Source of the DNA: Aegilops tauschii subsp. strangulata
Taxonomy: Eukaryota > Streptophyta > Magnoliopsida > Poales > Poaceae
NCBI RefSeq assembly: GCF_002575655.3
Contig: NC_053036.3
Location: forward strand, 158,882,627-158,946,626
Direction: 5' to 3'
DNA length: 64,000 nucleotides
The notes beneath the pieces were generated by a model. That model had not been told where the DNA came from, searched no databases, and was given only the letters and a program-made list of their open reading frames with translations. Positions 59,884 to 64,000 of this stretch are shown here, in pieces (positions within the stretch are counted from its first letter, which is position 1; every line of letters begins with the position of its first letter). The position numbers and the translations under genes were made by a program.

Positions 59884-60947
59884 GCTGCCGGCTCTCGTGG
59901 TGTACATATTTATCTCAGACATGTATATATTATGATAAGCAATAAAGCAGGACCTCTGTCCTTTTTTCTCCTCCAATTATGTGTGTGTCATTTTTTTACA
60001 TACTAATTTGAAAGGAGGATCCGGCTTATGATCGTAAGCAGTAAAGTCACTTGGGGGCTTCCTGTTCAAACATGGGTCGTATTCGAACCAAAGAGAACAT
60101 AGCTGTCGATACCCATTTTGATTGGCAAAGTGCCGAGCTCATTGGGAGGTTGCCTTTGGTCATATTTGAATCATAGTGTAACCCCTCTGAGAACCGATGT
60201 GGATCGTATTCGAATCAGCGTCGTTAAACAATTTTCAGAGTCACTTGGGGGCTTCCTGTTCAAACATGGGTCGTATTCGAACCAAAGAGAACATAGCTGT
60301 CGATACCCTTTTGATTGGCATCGCCGCACCCACTGGGGGCTATATGATCGCATCCGAATCTTAGCTTAACCCCTTTGGACCGGGTTTCTGGTCGTATTCG
60401 AATCAGAAGCCCCAAGTTTTTATATTTTATCACAAGTCTACTCTGATCATGTCAAAGTATGTACTGCCGGGTCTCACTTGCCGGCTTAATTTTGGTTTAT
60501 CTTGTTAGTTGAACATCATGGATGTCATCAAGACAGATAAATTCGAGTTCAGGTATCAACCAAGCTACCCGGGTTATTTAAACCGGAAGTATGCTCACAG
60601 GCCGTTAAGTGTGTTATCACGGCTATGTTCAGAGTATAGTTAACGACCAGTCTTTTTTGGTTCGTATTCCGGGTTATCCATTTCAAACGCCTGATTCTCA
60701 GGGCGGTAAGCCGCCTTGAGACTTGTGATTTGCCTTTCTATGCAGACACTTGAAGGTACTTTTTAAGGTTGAGAAGGACAAAGGTATAATTATGACCCGG
60801 AGGAGCACCAAAAGAATAACTTCAAGGGGTTTCAGCATTCATTACGTGCACGATGGCACGGCAGAGATAAATTGTTGCACTTATTCTATTACAAAAATCC
60901 TTCAAAGACTCAAGGGTGGAGCGTTGTTCGGTGAACCGCCAGCCGCT
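59884..60947. other. Intergenic region between Tat pol and antisense gene, with direct repeats
   Basis: A unit of about 190 bases is duplicated (60047-60238 and 60239-60400), with 75 bases nearly identical (CACTTGGGGGCTTCCTGTTC onward). GGTCGTATTCGAA-type words recur at about 60066, 60204, 60259 and 60392. PPT-like CTTGGGGGCT occurs here and again in antisense-gene introns (62023, 62119). This region would hold convergent 3' ends of both transcripts. Confidence 0.75.
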
Positions 60948-63900
60948 TTATGACGCCTGCTGACTTGAAGTCCCCGGCTCGTCTTCTGCTCCGGCTGGTC
61001 CCAAGACCTCGAAGGTTGACGACTTCCAGTCGATGCCGCTGAGAGCTTTGAACTGGGCCTCTTCGTCAATTAACCCGGCCGGGTCAATCTCGGGGGCGAA
61101 GGTGTGCTGGCGAGCCGGAGGAATCAGACTGAGAGCTTCATAGCGAGGGGTTGGAATCCTCTGATTCTCCGCGTTGTACCCCGGCTGATACTTGGATAAG
61201 TCGGTGTCGTTCCCAATGATGGTGGCCACCGGGCGTACAGCTTTCACACATGCCGCGAAGTCCTTCTGGTCGAAGGCGGAGCCGTCTTCCTTCAGGCTTG
61301 GGTAACCCAGGGCGATGTCTGCCGGGTCTAGCTCCGGCAGGAATGCTTTGGCCCGGCTCAGCGCGGCAATTGCTCCGGATCTCGCGGAGGCTCGGCGTAG
61401 CTCCTGGATCCGCTGTGGCAGAACAGCGAGCCGGCGCAGGACTTCAGCCAAATGGGTTGGCACCTCGTTGGATAGGGCCACCACAGCTAAGGCGCGCTGT
61501 GACCCGGTGTAGAGTTGTTCCACCAGGGTGTACACGGCCTTTAACTCGGTGACCACGCTCTGGTTGAGGTTGGCACTCCTGGGACCTGTTTAATAAAGGC
61601 CAGACAAGCCGGTGACAAGGATGAGTCATAACATATACAGATTTGACGAAAGCCGGTGAGGCGACTTACCAAAGATAGCAGCCACCATTTGGGAAACCTG
61701 GCGCTTCAGGCCGGAGAGCTCAGCGGTCTTCTCAGTGAGGGCCTTCTCCGCCTGTTCTGCCCGGGTCACCAGTGCGGCTTTCTCCTCAGCCCAGGCCTTC
61801 CGCTCAGCATCGAATTCGGTCTTCAGTTTCTCCTGAGTGGCGATGCTGGAGACAAACTTGGCGTTGGCCTTCCGGGTCTCCATCTCTTGTGTCTTTAGCC
61901 GGCTCTTGAGATCCGCAAGGTCCGACTCAAATTTCTTGCCAGCAGCCTGCATATATTTCCGGGTTATTAACAGTCATTCTATAAGTCCCAAGCACTTTCC
62001 AAGCAAAGACACTTGGCACTTGGGGGCTAATGCATATTGAACGTATCTATCTACGTACTGCCGGTTCAGTTAAGTAAACCGGAATCTAAGTCTACGACAT
62101 ATTCACGTATAAATCATAGACTTGGGGGCTAGAATGACAAGGATCACTATGCAGAAAGTAAGAAGACAGCAGAAGGTTACCTCAGATTTTTGTTGGATCT
62201 GGTTGACCATGGCGATCTCGGCGTCCCGGCTCTTGTGAGCTTGGCTGATGTAGCCTGAGACGAGCTCTCCAATGCTTAAGTCGGTGTAGCTGGAGAGATC
62301 CAGATTCACCCGGTGGGGTTGAGCAACTCCCCCTTGGCGGAGCATTTGGCCAGCGCGGTCGGCCTCCCCGGCTCAACATACTCCGTCCGGGTAATTACCA
62401 CGTCCGGGTCGTTAGCTGGTGGGGCTGAGCCGGAGGCCTCTGGGTTAGCTGATGCTTCGATCGTTGTCTTGGTGGTCGGGGCAGGGGCTTCAGGCGCCGT
62501 GTCCATGGGAATGGTGGCTTCGACGGCGGAGGCGGCTGGCGGCTCTTGAGCTGTCGTCTCCGGCTCAGGCAAGTCTGGCACTCCGGCTGACCTGGTCTTC
62601 TTGGCTCTTTTGGTGAGCTTTGCCTGGGCACTGAAAAGACAGAAGTGTTAGGTATACAAAGAGTAAGTACAGACAGATAATGTAAGGAGATTATTATTAC
62701 CCGGGTGCAGTTTTGAAGGCCGGCAGACTTGACTGCATGGAGTCACCCGAAGAGGGGGAGGTCTCCTGGTAATTGGAGTCAGAAGAGTTGAGTGGCTGAC
62801 GGATGACACCCGCCAACGGATGAAAAGGGTACAGGTGAGAAAAAACCTCAGTACGACGCTTCCTTGTTGCGTCGGGTAACCCGGCGGAGAGGTCGGCGTC
62901 CTTGCGAGCCCGGGTGTGACGCCGGCTTTCATGGACCTGTTGCTTCAAAAGAAATTGAGGGTCTTGATGAGCTAATGGATGAGAAAAGCTTACTTTCCGG
63001 GTTAGTCTTCGGACTTTCAGCTGCGGCAAAGGCTCCGAGTCGGAGGAAAGTGATGTTACCTCTTCAATCACCGGGTTACTGGCGCCGGTGTCATCCTGTC
63101 AATAAGCAAAATGTTGATAAGGCGGACAGTAGCAAACGACAAATATGGCAGGAGTTTAAAGGTTTAAGGGTTACCTCTGACTCGGAGCTGTCGCTTAATT
63201 GCAGCAGCTCCGAAGCAGTGGGTCTGCTTCCCTTTTTGCGAGGGGCGGCTTTCTTGGCGGCTTTCTTCGCCTTCCTCGCCTTCTTGGCCGCCTCATGGTC
63301 ATACTTGACCCGCCAGAACTTGTCATCAGCCTGAGAAATATAGTAATGAACTCTTAAAATGGTTCAGAGCAAGGTGACATGTAAAAAAAAAGTGGAAAGG
63401 TTCAGCGGCTTACCGCTGGGGCTGGATTGGTCTTGCAGAACGGGGCTAGCCCGGTTCTTCCACAATCTGCCAGGCTCTCGTTTAACAGAGCCTTAGTTTC
63501 TTCTTCGGCAACGTCTTCTGGAAGATCATTGCGACTGTGCCTCTGCGGGTCATCCTTTCGCCCGGTGTACTCACACATTAAGCCGGGGCGGCGGCTTAAT
63601 GGGATCACCCGCCATGAGATCCAGACCCGGACTAGATCAATTCCGTTCAGACCATTGCCTAGCAGGGCCTTGATCTTGTTGATCGTTGGAAGCAGGGGCT
63701 GGCGTTCCGCGGCAGTCAGTTTGTCGGATAGTGGATGAGTCGGTTCCAGGCGCGTTGGGCGAAAGCCGGGCAGCGGATTCTCGTCAGCCGGGGATGTATC
63801 TTGGCAGTAGAACCAAGTCATATTCCAGTCCTTAGGGTGGCTCGGCGGCTCTGCGTAAGGGAACAGACAGTCCCTACGTCGCTGGATGGAGATGCCGCCT

Positions 63901-64000
63901 AACTCTAGACTTGGCCCGTTAGCACACTCATTTTGGCGGTTCAAATAAAACAGCTCTCTGAAGAGCAGCAGACTCGGCTCTTCTCCAAGATATACTTCAC
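60948..64000 (-). CDS. Spliced antisense gene of Tat element (Transposase_28-type, at least 7 exons)
   Basis: Minus strand, exons inferred from open frames and GT-AG borders: 64000-63414 (open to the window edge), 63330-63175, 63095-62994, 62936-62701, 62630-62181, 61946-61670 and 61585-60948 (TAA). The donors fit GTAAG/GTAAC/GTAAT and the acceptors end in CAG. The first visible exon reads EVYLGEEPSLLLFRELFYLN and continues with WNMTWFYCQDTSP, the later part of the family whose start is seen at 45494. Later exons encode a Lys/Ala-rich stretch, an acidic linker, a Pro/Ala-rich part, a coiled coil (61670-61946) and a C-terminal domain ending EPGTSSQQAS. A frame change near 62320-62345 in one exon indicates damage. 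The product would be roughly 815 residues plus the missing start. Function unknown; such antisense ORFs are known from Tat elements (RIRE2, Retand, Grande). Confidence 0.75.

Larger units (their letters stand above)
52936..64000 (+). mobile_element. Tat-lineage Gypsy retrotransposon, 5' LTR to antisense gene (3' end beyond window)
   Basis: LTR, PBS, gag, PR, RT, RNase H, a second archaeal-type RNase H (aRH), IN and an antisense gene after pol. The aRH and antisense gene define the Tat lineage. Damage: TAG at 54281-54283, one-base frame change at the C7 run 56017-56023, TAG at 56677-56679. The 1046-codon RT-IN part is uninterrupted. The target site would be CCTTC (52931-52935). Confidence 0.93.

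Overview
This window is repeat-dense plant DNA. The LTR families, the nested insertions and the near absence of host genes are what one expects between genes in a Triticeae genome (wheat or a close relative). I found no rRNA, tRNA, CRISPR array or intact host gene. Family names such as Angela, Athila and Tat are inferred from recognised protein signatures, LTR termini and remembered repeat families. Nothing was searched.

Left part (1-15 kb). 1-940 is the end of a reverse Gypsy LTR. 941-2409 is a decayed Angela-type Copia integrase/RT fragment. A reverse Angela-like LTR (2410-2705 plus 10514-11604) is split by a complete non-autonomous Gypsy-like element (2706-10513). A reverse Gypsy LTR (11605-12989) and a repeat-rich block, probably a CACTA-type DNA transposon (12990-15026), follow.

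Centre (15-33.4 kb). One minus-strand Athila-lineage Gypsy element occupies 15027-33379. It has paired 1521-bp LTRs, a tRNA-Asp-type PBS, a PPT, gag, PR, RT, RNase H, IN and an additional coiled-coil ORF. Its pol is broken by two roughly 4-kb elements of one family in opposite orientation (20125-24074 and 25268-29386). Both have 5-bp target duplications and TG...CA ends, so I read them as solo LTRs.

Right of centre (33.4-44.3 kb). This is the least TE-like part. It holds duplicated minus-strand modules, each with a TATA box, a GC-rich first exon and a short FSGTAQ-encoding exon. It also has short tandem repeats, a solo Copia LTR with an exact GTACT duplication (40971-42632), a 5'-truncated LINE tail and small Angela and Copia LTR ends.

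Right part (44.4-64 kb). A truncated Tat-lineage element (44478-45896) shows the start of its antisense gene. It is interrupted by a Gypsy element (45897 onward), in whose gag lie a CACTA-like end and then a second non-autonomous Gypsy-like element (48328-52352) with a nearly intact 447-codon ORF. An Angela-like LTR fragment follows. Last is a young Tat-lineage element (52936-64000, running off the window) with intact RT-RH-aRH-IN coding and a spliced antisense gene of at least seven exons.

The most unusual signals are: a GGCGCGCC-centred foldback just upstream of the TATA box in several different LTRs, and again upstream of the extra Athila ORF; the antisense spliced genes of the two Tat elements; the inverted pair of long solo LTRs; the duplicated promoter/exon modules at 34.7-40.7 kb; and an array of palindromic TCGGTnnnACCGA motifs in the Copia solo LTR.
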